From assembly GCA_963732765.1 (NCBI GenBank), contig CAVTAS010000003.1, forward strand, positions 744,001 to 808,000: a stretch of DNA of 64,000 nt, written 5' to 3'. The notes below the pieces were generated by a model, which ran no database searches, had not been told where the DNA came from, and saw nothing but the letters and a program-made list of their open reading frames with translations. Below, in pieces: positions 30,353 to 40,100 of the stretch. This DNA comes from JANYHF01 sp963732765. GTDB taxonomy: Bacteria; Pseudomonadota; Alphaproteobacteria; Rhizobiales; Hyphomicrobiaceae. The stretch's first letter is position 1, and each line of letters begins with the position of its first letter. The position numbers and the translations under genes were made by a program.

Positions 30353-31198
30353 ATGCGGCGCACTCTGTCAATCATCGGAACAGTGCTCGGCGTGACGCTG
30401 CTGGTGCTGTGGTCGCTCGGCCCGATCTATTGGGCCATCGCGACCAGTTTCACGCCCGCGTCCGAAATCGGTGCCAAGCCGTTCCATTTCGTGCCGCAGC
30501 AACTCACGCTCAGCCACTATCAGCGGCTGTTCGGCTTCAGCAACGATGGCGCGATCTGGCGTACGTTTTCCGCAACGCTTCTCAACAGCATCGTCACCTC
30601 GGTGCTGGCGACAGTGGTGTGCGTGCTGCTGGCGGCGCTCGGAGGCTACGCCTTTGCCCGGCTGCAGTTTCCCGGCCGCAACATCCTGTTCATCTGCGTG
30701 GTCGCCACGCTCGCCATCCCCGGTTATGCCGTGCTCATCCCGCTCTACCGGCTGATGATCGGCCTGCGCCTGATAGATACCTACCTCGGCATCACGCTGA
30801 TCTATGTTTCGGCCTATCTGCCGCTGGCGCTCTGGATGCTGCGCAGCGTCTTCCTGGCCCTGCCGATAGCGCTGGAAGAAGCCGCGCGGCTGGACGGCGT
30901 TTCGCGCCTGCGCATCCTCTTCCACATCGTGCTGCCGATCGCCGCGCCGGGCCTGACCGCGGTCGCGATCCTGACCTTCCTGGGCGCCTGGGGGCAATAC
31001 ATCATCCCGCTGATCTTCTCGCCCACCCTCAAGACCAAGCCGATGACGGTGCTGATCCCGGAGTTCGCGACCAAGAATTTCACCGACTACGGCATGATCA
31101 CCGCCTCGGGTACGGTGTCGATCCTGATACCGGCGCTGATCGTGCTGGTGCTGAACCGGTATCTGGTCAGCGGGTTGCTGGCGGGTTCGTCGAAGTGA
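30353..31198 (+). CDS. Sugar ABC transporter permease (CUT1, MalG type)
   Basis: A 281-residue inner-membrane permease with six predicted membrane spans and the coupling motif LEEAARLDGVSRLRILFHIVLP at about residue 180. N-terminal LWSLGPIYWAIATSFTP is typical of the MalG family. It pairs with the upstream permease and the binding protein at 27759. No ATP-binding subunit is encoded within this block, so it probably uses a shared ATPase from elsewhere on the chromosome. Confidence 0.93.
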   Translation: MRRTLSIIGTVLGVTLLVLWSLGPIYWAIATSFTPASEIGAKPFHFVPQQLTLSHYQRLFGFSNDGAIWRTFSATLLNSIVTSVLATVVCVLLAALGGYAFARLQFPGRNILFICVVATLAIPGYAVLIPLYRLMIGLRLIDTYLGITLIYVSAYLPLALWMLRSVFLALPIALEEAARLDGVSRLRILFHIVLPIAAPGLTAVAILTFLGAWGQYIIPLIFSPTLKTKPMTVLIPEFATKNFTDYGMITASGTVSILIPALIVLVLNRYLVSGLLAGSSK

Positions 31199-31200
31199 GG

Positions 31201-31258
31201 GGCATCAGGCATCAGGCATCGGGAACCGTCACTTCTTGATGCCCGATGCCCGATGCCT
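31201..31258. repeat. Palindromic GGCATC/GATGCC repeat between convergent genes
   Basis: The left arm is built from repeated GGCATCA/GGCATCGGG (31201-31223) and the right arm from TGATGCCCGATGCCCGATGC (31237-31257). It lies between the convergent permease and SDR genes and could act as a bidirectional terminator, but no T-tract is present. Confidence 0.6.
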
Positions 31259-31260
31259 AC

Positions 31261-32049
31261 CTAAGCCCCCGGCAAAATCGCCGTCGACATTTCAGGCAGG
31301 GTCTGGCCGCCGTCGATGACAATTGTCTGGCCGGTGATGTAGGCCGCCTCGTCGGAGGCGAGGAAGCGCACCGCGTGCGCCACATCTTCGACGGTGCCGA
31401 GCCGGCGCAGGGGCACGGCGGCCATCTGGGCGTCGATGAAGCTCTGCGGCTGGTGCTCGCGCACGCCCTCGGTCAGGATGTTGCCCGGCTCGACGGCATT
31501 GAGCGTGATGTTCCAGGGCGCCCATTCCAGCGCCGCCGTGCGCATGAAGCCGAGCACGCCCGCTTTGGTTGTTGCGTAGTGGGCATAGCCGGGCGAGGAG
31601 ACGCGCGGCCCCGTGATCGAGGACACGAACACGACGCGGCCCTGTCGCCGCTTCTGGAAGTGCGGCAAGCAGGCCTTGGCGAACAGGAAGGGCCCGCGCA
31701 GATTGACCGCCATGACGCTGTCCCACTCGGCGACCGAGATCGACGCTATCGGCGTATTGGGGTAGACGGCCGCATTCGGGACCAGGATATCCAAGCGGCC
31801 GAACTCCGCCGCGATGTCATGGACAGCTGCCGTGACCTCGCTTTCGCTCGCTGTGTCGGCATGGCGATAGGAAACCGCGAGGCCCTGGCTTGTCAGCTCG
31901 GCTGCGGCTCGCTGGCCGTCCTCGTCCATGATGCCCGTGATCACCACGCGCGCTCCGCCGCGGGCGAGTTCGCCAACGATACCCAGGCCGATGCCACGCT
32001 GGGCGCCGGTGACGATGGCGACCTTTCCGGAGAGATCAAAGGCTTGCAT
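31261..32049 (-). CDS. Short-chain dehydrogenase/reductase (SDR)
   Basis: Classical SDR of 262 residues. Motifs are VTGAQRGIGLGI for the cofactor, NAAV in VPNAAVYPN, SSITG with the catalytic serine, and YAHYATTKAG with Tyr and Lys. The C-terminus VIDGGQTLPE is typical of glucose/ribitol-dehydrogenase-like SDRs. It is transcribed towards the permease genes and away from the fructose-bisphosphate aldolase. The substrate is unknown; a sugar or polyol is likely from the neighbouring importer. Confidence 0.9.
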   Translation of the reverse strand: MQAFDLSGKVAIVTGAQRGIGLGIVGELARGGARVVITGIMDEDGQRAAAELTSQGLAVSYRHADTASESEVTAAVHDIAAEFGRLDILVPNAAVYPNTPIASISVAEWDSVMAVNLRGPFLFAKACLPHFQKRRQGRVVFVSSITGPRVSSPGYAHYATTKAGVLGFMRTAALEWAPWNITLNAVEPGNILTEGVREHQPQSFIDAQMAAVPLRRLGTVEDVAHAVRFLASDEAAYITGQTIVIDGGQTLPEMSTAILPGA

Positions 32050-32500
32050 GTTGTACTCGTATGTTGGATCGGCACGCCTTGGCCGACGGTTCGGCGGGTA
32101 CGATCACCACTGTGGCGTGTGCGTCAAGCCACCGGTGAGCTAGTGTTCTGGCGCTATCGTTTGGTACCCGGCCAATTCGTCATCCCCGCGAAGGCGGGGA
32201 TCCATGCATGCCGGAGCGTGGCACAGCCTCGACACCCCACAAGTTGCTGACATTGCGAGCCTATCTGGATTGGAAAGCGAGCACACCTCAGGCTTGGCTG
32301 GATCCCCGCCTGCGCGGGGATGACGAGGCTTTGGGTACCTCTTTGTGTGTGCCAGAACATTAGATCAGGCACCACGTGCCGCTGAGATCACTTTGCTTGC
32401 CCTCACGGTCATTTTGCGCGACATCGTTGCGTTCCCACCGTCGGGCTCGAACTGGGCGCCGAACTCGCGATTTAAGCTATTCCGGAATGAGGAGTCCGCT
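32050..32500. other. 451-bp divergent intergenic region
   Basis: This lies between the SDR (-) and the aldolase (+) and holds no gene. Its main content is the paired 27-bp inverted element at 32179-32325. Promoters for both flanking genes should lie at its two ends. Confidence 0.6.
32179..32325. repeat. Pair of inverted 27-bp palindromic elements
   Basis: The element at 32179-32205 starts CGTCATCCCCGCGAAGGC. The one at 32299-32325, read on the opposite strand, matches it at 26 of 27 positions. Each contains its own CCCCGC/GCGGGG palindrome. CGTCATCCCCGCG elements are common dispersed repeats in alphaproteobacterial genomes. Confidence 0.82.
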
Positions 32501-33568
32501 ATGTCCCGCATCACGCTTCGCCAGCTGCTGGATCATGCCGCCGAGCACGACTATGGCGTGCCGGCCTTCAACATCAACAACATGGAGCAGGCGCTGGCCA
32601 TTGCCGACGCCGCCGCCGCCACCGACTCGCCGGTGATCATCCAGGCCAGCCGCGGCGCGCGCTCTTATGCGCACGACATCATGCTGCGGCACATGATGGA
32701 TGCGATCACCGAGATCTATCCTCAGATCCCGGTGTGCGTGCATCTCGACCACGGCAACGGCGAAGCCACCTGCATGACGGCCATCCAATCGGGCTTTACC
32801 TCCGTGATGATGGATGGATCGTTGAAGGCCGACGGCAAGACGCCCGCCGACTGGGACTACAACGTCAATGTCACCAAGAACGTCGTCCAGATGGCCCATT
32901 GGGCCGGCGTGTCGGTCGAGGGCGAGCTCGGCGTGCTGGGCTCGCTGGAGAGCGGCAAGGGCGAGGCCGAGGACGGCCATGGCGCCGAGGGCGCGCTCAG
33001 CCACGACCAGTTGCTCACCAACCCGGACGAAGCCTCCAAGTTCGTCGCCGCCACCAAGGTCGATGCGCTGGCGATCGCCATGGGCACCAGCCACGGCGCC
33101 TATAAGTTCTCGCGCAAGCCGGATGGCGACATCCTGGCCATGGGCGTGATCGAGGAAATCCACCGCCGCCTGCCAAGCATGCATCTGGTGATGCACGGCT
33201 CCTCGTCGGTGCCCGAGGACCTGCAGGGGATCATCAACGCCTACGGCGGAAAGATGCCGCAAACCTGGGGCGTCCCGATTTCGGAGATTCAGCGCGGCAT
33301 CAAGAACGGCGTGCGCAAGATCAACATCGATACCGACAATCGCATGGCCATGACAGGGCAGATCCGCAAGGTGCTGCACACCGACCCGGCCGAGTTCGAT
33401 CCGCGCAAATACCTGAAGCCCGCGCGCGACGCCATGACCAAGCTGTGCAAACAGCGCTTCGAGGAATTCTATACCGCCGGCAAAGCCAGCAAGATGGGCC
33501 GGGTGCTGAGCCTCGCCCAGATGGCCGAGCGCTATAAGGCGGGCCAGCTCGATCCCAAGATCGCTTAG
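32501..33568 (+). CDS. fba: Class II fructose-bisphosphate aldolase
   Basis: A 355-residue zinc-dependent aldolase. ATG 32501 is preceded by GAGGAG. Zinc and active-site segments are visible: CVHLDHGNG (zinc His and catalytic Asp), EGELGVLG, AIAMGTSHGAYKF (zinc His), and VMHGSSSVPE (zinc His). NIDTDNRMAMTGQIRK near the C-terminus binds the substrate phosphate. Length and motifs match the FbaA/CbbA type used in glycolysis and the Calvin cycle. A strong hairpin terminator follows 45 bases after the stop. It stands alone on its strand; the flanking genes suggest carbohydrate use but not a specific pathway. Confidence 0.96.
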   Translation: MSRITLRQLLDHAAEHDYGVPAFNINNMEQALAIADAAAATDSPVIIQASRGARSYAHDIMLRHMMDAITEIYPQIPVCVHLDHGNGEATCMTAIQSGFTSVMMDGSLKADGKTPADWDYNVNVTKNVVQMAHWAGVSVEGELGVLGSLESGKGEAEDGHGAEGALSHDQLLTNPDEASKFVAATKVDALAIAMGTSHGAYKFSRKPDGDILAMGVIEEIHRRLPSMHLVMHGSSSVPEDLQGIINAYGGKMPQTWGVPISEIQRGIKNGVRKINIDTDNRMAMTGQIRKVLHTDPAEFDPRKYLKPARDAMTKLCKQRFEEFYTAGKASKMGRVLSLAQMAERYKAGQLDPKIA

Positions 33569-33612
33569 CAGACCTTGAGGTTTGCGGGACTGAAACCGAC
33601 GGAGATTCTGGC

Positions 33613-33640
33613 GTAGGGGCGCACCGCAGTGCGCCCCTAC
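33613..33640 (+). terminator. Hairpin downstream of fba
   Basis: Perfect 12-base arms GTAGGGGCGCAC and GTGCGCCCCTAC enclose a CGCA loop. The following CTTATCG is only weakly T-rich. A related GTAGGGGCGACAC hairpin occurs at 53459-53481, so it may be a dispersed repeat doing double duty as a terminator. Confidence 0.65.
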
Positions 33641-34049
33641 CTTATCGTCGCTTGCTTCCACTTGTTTCTGCGATGTCCCGGCGACCATCGAAGACCGCAT
33701 GACTGTGGCGAAGATGTCGGCCCGACAGGGGCTGCGAGCAACGCCTTTGGCCACCGCGTCGAGCCAAGCTTCAGACCAGCTCAACTTGCATTTCCACAAT
33801 GACTCCCTGCGCGTTCAGGCCGCGACTTAAGAGGATTTATCTATAACTAAAAGTGGCGTGACGTAAATATACAACCTCAGATTGTAGCGCTTAATACTTC
33901 ATAAACTAATTCATCCCTCTATCACGTTGCTTCTACTTACTTTGGATAGATTTATACGAACGTGGCTATTCAGCGGCCCAACGAATCGCTACCACTCGCA
34001 ACTTGAAAATCAGTCGGCGTCCAAATTCCTTTTGCTTTATGGGCCGACG
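33641..34049. promoter_or_regulatory. Intergenic region with AT-rich island upstream of the giant surface gene
   Basis: No gene is supported. Bases about 33830-33960 are strikingly AT-rich for this chromosome (for example TTTATCTATAACTAAAAGTG and TTAATACTTCATAAACTAAT). This is the likely promoter and regulatory zone of the surface-protein operon and a candidate for silencing-protein binding. An in-frame ATG at 33927 exists but the signal peptide starts at 34050 or 34077. Confidence 0.5.
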
Positions 34050-37000
34050 ATGCCGGCGAACTGTTTCTCGACGTGGATGCACCGCGCCGCCAAGTCTGCT
34101 GTTGGCGCTCTCGTAGCGCTCTGCATGCTGACTATTGTCGCTGCGCCTGCCGCTGCAGCCAGCATCGACATGCAGGTGGACAGCTGGGTCCAGTCCGTCC
34201 AGGGGCCCTGGGTCCCGACCATCAAGGACCCGGTGCCTGTGAACGGCAAGGTCCAGTGGGACATCCAGGTTGAGAACAGCAACACGCTCGAAGCGCCCGG
34301 CGCGACGCTGAGCGTGCCGCTCGGCAGCACCTTCACTTTTGTGTCCGCCACGAGCGATACCGGCAGCTGCAGCCACAATACCGGCACCAACACAGTGCTG
34401 TGCAGCTTCGGCACGTTGCCGGCCGCCGCTGTGGTTGGCAGCGACCTGGTCGGCAAGCCAGTCAAGATCGTCGTCGTCCTGACCCCGACGGTCGTCAACG
34501 CCTACGACACCGAGATCACGGTCGCCACCACCGGTACAGACGGAAATCCCGCCAACAACAAATCCAAACTCACGACCACGGTTGTCGAGTCAGCCGATCT
34601 CAGCATCGCGAGTTTCACGGCCGCACCCAGTCCCGTTTTCGGCGGCGACCAGGTGAGTTACTCCGTGGTCGTCCATAACGGCGGCCTTTACGTTGCCAGC
34701 GACGCCAAGCTGACGTTCACGCTGCCGGTAGGGCTCGACTATGTTTCGGCCACCGGCAGCAGCTGGTCTTGCGCGACAAGCGGCCAGACGGTGACCTGCA
34801 CCTATCCATCGTCGATTGCCAATGGCGTTGACGCCCCGACCCTGACCTGGAAAGGCCGGGTCTCGTCCGGCATCGAGGGCACGCTCACCTCGCTCGCCAG
34901 CGTCAGTTCCACCACGCTCGACAGCGACGGCAACAACAATTCCGGTTCGGCCAACGTAACCGTGAAGGCCGGCGCCGACCTGAAGGTGACCAAGAGCATC
35001 AGCGCCAATCCGGTGATCGGATCCAGCGACGTCACCTTCACGGTGCAGGTCGACAATCTCGGCTCGTTCACCGCGACGGGTCTGGCGCTGACGGACGATG
35101 TGCCCGCGCCCTTCACCGCCGTTGCTGCATCCGGCGCCGGCTGGGACTGCTCGGCTAGCGCCGGCAATCACGTCGACTGCAAGATGGCCTCGCTGGTCCA
35201 GGGATCGGCCACGCCCATCCTGATCACCGCCAAAGCTCCGAACAACGCCTACATCAAAGGCCCGCCGGCCTATAGCGCCGACAGCAACACCGCGACCATC
35301 ACCTCGACTTCGCACGATCCGATTGCGGGTAATAATTCCAGCACGGTCAATTTCACCGTGAAGCAGGACGGACCCGATTTGGCCATCGCGGTAGAACGCA
35401 GCCTGCTGCCGATCCCGATCAATAGCGGCATCTCGACCAAGATAACCGTCACCAACAACGGGCCGAGCCCGGCCGTCGATCCGATTCCGATCTATTATAC
35501 GCTGGCTACGGACGAAATGTTCGTCTCCGCCAGCTCCGGTTGGGACTGCACGCATGACGCCGTCATGGTCGAGTGCCACCTGAACCCAATGTCTGCCTCG
35601 CTCGCGGTCGGCGCCAGCGTTTCGATGGATCTGGTCACCAAGAAGAGCTCCGCCGGCACCGTCGCGGGCAGCATCTGCACCGGCCAAAGCGCCAGCTACA
35701 CGACAGATATCGAGCCCAGCAACGATTGCGCCAATCCCGGCGGCTACGGCATGACCGTGACTGCGGATCAGGCCGACCTGGTGCTCACCAAGGCCGTCGC
35801 CTCGCCTGTTCCCTCGGCGCACTTGACGGACACAGACAGTACGATCACCTATACGCTGACGGTCAAGAACCTCAGCTCCACGACGGACGCCACCAGCGTC
35901 GTGCTGACCGATCCGATCCCGATGTATTCGGACGCCTACGCCGAAACGACCCCCGCGCGCGCCGCCACTACCGTGGCGGGCACCTGGTCGGACGGCGCCG
36001 GCGGTACCGGCGGCTGCTCGGGCGGCGGCACGTTGACCTGTGCGATGGGCACCGTGAAGGCGGGCAAGACCACCACCGTGACCGTCACGGTCGCCCGTCC
36101 GATGAAGGACGGTGCCTGGATCAACAAGGCCTATGTCTACTCGCTAGTCGTCGGCGATCCCACGTGGTCGAACAACAACGCCGAAGCCAACATCACAGTC
36201 GACGCCGTCACCGATATCGAACTGACGCAGAAAATCGCCAACCCCAATCCGGTCAAGGCGGGCGTCGAGACGACTTACGTCATCTCGATCCGCAACAATG
36301 GTCCGTCGCCTGCCGAAAACGTCAAGGTCACCGACACCTTCACGGTGAATGGGGTTTCGGGCACGTTCACGTTCGTCTCGGCCTCCGCCAGCGACGGCGC
36401 GTCTTGCGGCGCCTACAACAGCGGGGCGAATTCTGTTCAGTGCACGTTCGGTACGGTGCCCGCGTTTGGCGTGCGCTCGATGACGGTCAAGATACGTCCC
36501 GACCATATCGCTGGCTACAATTATGGCCCAGGTCCAGGAACGCTCCGTAAGCTCAACAACGACGCGGTCGTGACCACCAGCACCAAGCAGAGCAACACCA
36601 CCAACGACAGCAAATCCGCGACGCTCGACATCACCGGCGCGCTGGTCGATCTGCTGATCCAGGACGTCGATCTGCTCGATCCCGTCCCCTACGATTCCAC
36701 CGCTGGCGTCGAAAACCGCATCATCTATCAGGTCGATATCAAGAACATCGGCCCGTCCTATTCCACTGGCGTAGCGTTCGTCAGCTCACTGACGCCTCCC
36801 GCTGGGCACTCGCTCACTTTCTTGTGTGCATTGACGTCGGCCACGCAGACCAAGACGGCGTCGAGCGACTGCACAGGCGCGGTCGGGCCGACCTGCACAG
36901 ACGCGAGCTGCACGATTGGCGATCTCGCCGCCAACGAGACCAAAACCCGCTACATGGTCTACAAAATCAACGAGGAGCCTGCCGCCACCGGTTCGTCGTT

Positions 37001-37145
37001 CGTCCACAAAGTCGACGTCGCATCGAACGAACCCGAGACGCTTCTCACCAACAATCACGCCAGCCAGACCACCACGGCGCGCATTCTCGCCGATCGTGGC
37101 GGTGACGTCGAAGACCGCCACCCCCGCCACGGTCAGTGTCAATGA
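34050..37145 (+). CDS. Giant DUF11/SdrD-B surface protein, N-terminal part
   Basis: This is the first of three frames that together form one gene (34050-44240, about 3,400 codons). It begins with a Sec signal peptide whose core is VGALVALCMLTIVAAPAAAA (start 34050; ATG 34077 also possible). About seven DUF11-type Ig-like domains follow, each opening with a phrase such as ADLSIASFTAAPSPVFGGD, ADLKVTKSISANPVIGSSD, ADLVLTKAVASPVPSAH and TDIELTQKIANPNPVKAGV, and most carrying NNGPS. The frame breaks at about 37095: ILAD should continue VAVTSKTATPATVSVNEPF, found in the +1 frame, if one base (C37095) is extra. As written it ends after an unrelated 17-residue tail. It should be exported to the periplasm or cell surface. 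Confidence 0.85.
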   Translation: MPANCFSTWMHRAAKSAVGALVALCMLTIVAAPAAAASIDMQVDSWVQSVQGPWVPTIKDPVPVNGKVQWDIQVENSNTLEAPGATLSVPLGSTFTFVSATSDTGSCSHNTGTNTVLCSFGTLPAAAVVGSDLVGKPVKIVVVLTPTVVNAYDTEITVATTGTDGNPANNKSKLTTTVVESADLSIASFTAAPSPVFGGDQVSYSVVVHNGGLYVASDAKLTFTLPVGLDYVSATGSSWSCATSGQTVTCTYPSSIANGVDAPTLTWKGRVSSGIEGTLTSLASVSSTTLDSDGNNNSGSANVTVKAGADLKVTKSISANPVIGSSDVTFTVQVDNLGSFTATGLALTDDVPAPFTAVAASGAGWDCSASAGNHVDCKMASLVQGSATPILITAKAPNNAYIKGPPAYSADSNTATITSTSHDPIAGNNSSTVNFTVKQDGPDLAIAVERSLLPIPINSGISTKITVTNNGPSPAVDPIPIYYTLATDEMFVSASSGWDCTHDAVMVECHLNPMSASLAVGASVSMDLVTKKSSAGTVAGSICTGQSASYTTDIEPSNDCANPGGYGMTVTADQADLVLTKAVASPVPSAHLTDTDSTITYTLTVKNLSSTTDATSVVLTDPIPMYSDAYAETTPARAATTVAGTWSDGAGGTGGCSGGGTLTCAMGTVKAGKTTTVTVTVARPMKDGAWINKAYVYSLVVGDPTWSNNNAEANITVDAVTDIELTQKIANPNPVKAGVETTYVISIRNNGPSPAENVKVTDTFTVNGVSGTFTFVSASASDGASCGAYNSGANSVQCTFGTVPAFGVRSMTVKIRPDHIAGYNYGPGPGTLRKLNNDAVVTTSTKQSNTTNDSKSATLDITGALVDLLIQDVDLLDPVPYDSTAGVENRIIYQVDIKNIGPSYSTGVAFVSSLTPPAGHSLTFLCALTSATQTKTASSDCTGAVGPTCTDASCTIGDLAANETKTRYMVYKINEEPAATGSSFVHKVDVASNEPETLLTNNHASQTTTARILADRGGDVEDRHPRHGQCQ

Positions 37146-40100
37146 GCCGTTCAACTGGACCATTGTTGTCAAGAACAATGGGCCGGGCAAAGCGATCAAC
37201 GCGACGTTCAAGGACACGCTGCCAGCCGGCATGGTGCTGACGGGCGCTCCCACCACGCCCTATGCGGGCGCAACCTGCTCGGATGAGACGTCAACGCCGA
37301 TCCAATGCACCCTGGGCGACATGCCCAAGAGCGACACCGCCACCATTACGGTGCCGGTGAAGATCACGTCCTACAACGGCGCTACCGCGACCAATACGGC
37401 CAAGGTTCTTACGGACTCCATCGACATCAATTCAACCAACGATACCAAGTCGGGCGACGTCGCCGTGGTCGTGTCCTCGATCGCGGGCACGGTTTTCCAC
37501 GACAGCGACAATGATGGTCTGCCCGCGTCGGAAACCGGGATCAACAGCGTCGAAGTTAAGCTCTCGGGCAAAGACTCCTGGGGCAAGAACGTCAACCTGA
37601 CGCAGCTCACGACCGGTGGCGGCAAGTACAAGTTCATCAATCTCTCGCCCAGCAATGGCGACGGCTACACGGTTACGGAGACCGAGCCGGGTACGCCTTA
37701 TCTGGACGGTAAAGACAGTCATGCGGGCGCCGTCGTGACCGGCAGCGCTCATGCCACTGCTGCGACGGACGCGCACGCGGCTATCGCGTTGGCAGCTGCT
37801 ACCGATCTGACGCAGTACGATTTCGGTGAAGTGAAGCGGGCCAGCATTGGGGGCCTTGTCTGGCATGACAAGGACAACGACGGCGTGCTGGATGCCAGCG
37901 AGACGGACCGCATCGGCTCAGTGCGGGTTGATCTAACCGGTACGGATGATCTCGGTAACGTCGTGCTTCCAGGAGCGGTCACGACGGAGACGAGCAGCTC
38001 GGGCACCTATTCCTTCACCGGCCTTCGCCCCGGCACTTACAAGGTCACCGAGACCGAGCCCGGATCGCCCTGGCTTCCCGGTCTGGCCAAAGCGTGCACA
38101 ATCGTTGGCGTCAACGGTGGCACACCCAACAACTCACCGCTCACGGATCCGAAGTTCGGCAGCATTATCGACGCTATCGGGCTGTCCAGCGGCACGTCGA
38201 TGACGACTTGCAACTTCGGCGAACTGAAACCGTCCTCCATCGCCGGCACCGTCTACTACGACTTCGATAGCTCCCATACCAAGACCGGCAAGCCGATCAT
38301 CGGGTCGGTCAAGGTGACGCTGACGGGTACCGATTATCGCGGCAATGCCGTGACGCCGGTCGACGCCACATCCGATACCACGACCGGCGCCTACAGCTTC
38401 ACCAACCTCCTGCCCGGCACCTATGCACTCGCAGAAACGCAGCCGTCGCCCTATTTCGATGGCTCGGTTCAGCTGGGCACCTCGTCGGGAACGGCGCATC
38501 TGTTGGATGCCAACGGCGTCACCGCCATCGCGCTTGGTTCTGAGGTGGCCGCCACCGGCTACGACTTCGGCGAACTCTCGTCCGGCATCTCGGGCTACGT
38601 GTTCGACGACCTCGACAACGACGGTATCAAGGATGCTGGCGAAGCGGGCATCAAGGATGTCGATGTCGCGCTTTCCGGCTGCGAGTCGCGCACCATGAAG
38701 ACGCTGGCCGATGGCAGCTACTTCTTCGGCGTGCTCCCCGCGTGCCCGGCTGGCTACACCGTCACCGAAACGCAGCCAACGTCCTATCTCGATGGCAAGG
38801 TTCACCCGGGTAGCCCCGGCGGCGGTATTGCCGGCACCAACCAGATCGCCACGATCGTCCTTGCCAACAGCACCTATTCTTCCTCGAACGATTTCGGCGA
38901 GCATCTGCAGTCCACACCAACCGACCTGGTCTGCTCGGTGGTCGCTCCCGGCAACCGGAGCCTGCGCGAGCCTTTCGACTTGGCGTATACGGTCAAGAAC
39001 AACGGGACGGGCGCGGCTCCGGTCACGACCTTCAAGGACACGCTGCCTAGCGGCTTCGAGATTGCGTCGGTATCCTCGTCGCTCGCCGGCGCCTGCGCTC
39101 TGACCGGGACGACCGGATTCGATTGCGCCTTGGGCTACCTGCTCCCATCTGCGAGCGTGACCGTCACCGCCTCGATCAAGGCGACGGTATATCCCTCGGG
39201 TGGCAGTGTGGATAACACGGCCACGGCCGCCACCGCCGGCCACGAGGCGACGGCCGGCGACAATTCCTGCGTAACTTCGCTGGTAATCAAGAAATCGACC
39301 ATCGCGGGATGGGTCTACGAAGACCTGAACGATAGCGGCGTCAAGGACGCCAACGAGACCGGCATCAAGGATGTCGAGATCAAGCTCAGCGGCGTGGATG
39401 CCTACGACAACACCGTCGACTTGACCGCGACCACGCTGGCCGATGGTTCGTACAAGTTCGATGACCTCTCGCCTGCCAATGCTGCCGGCTACAAGATCAA
39501 AGAAACCCAGCCGGCCAAGTATGTCGATGGCAAGGATAAGCTGGGCGATCAGCTCGGCACCCTCGGCAATGATGAGTTCACCGCGATCCCGCTCGGCTCG
39601 GGCGTCGACGGCAAGAGCTATGATTTAGGCGAGCACGCCGTCGGCCTCTCGGGCAGCGTCTTCAACGATCTCAACGACGACGGCATCCGCGACGCCGGCG
39701 AACTGGGCATACCAGGTGTCCTGATCAAACTCAGCGGTTGCAAGGCCGCAGAAGCCACTACCGACAGCGACGGCCGCTATCTGATCGGCGATCTGCCGGC
39801 CTGCGCTGGCTATACGCTGACCGAAACCCAGCCAAGCGGCTTCTCGGATGGCAAGGTTCATCATGGAACCACGGGTGGCGACGATACGGTTGCCAACATC
39901 ATCTCCGGCATAAATTTCGCCGGCAACGAACACTCCTCGTCCAACGACTTCGGCGAGCATGGCCAGGTTGCCACTAATCTTGCCTGCGCCGTCTCCGATC
40001 CGGGCACCCGCAATCTGCGCGAGCCGTTCGATCTTATCTTTACGCTGACCAATAGCGGACCGGCTGCCGCTCCAGCCACCACGCTGAAAGATACGCTGCC

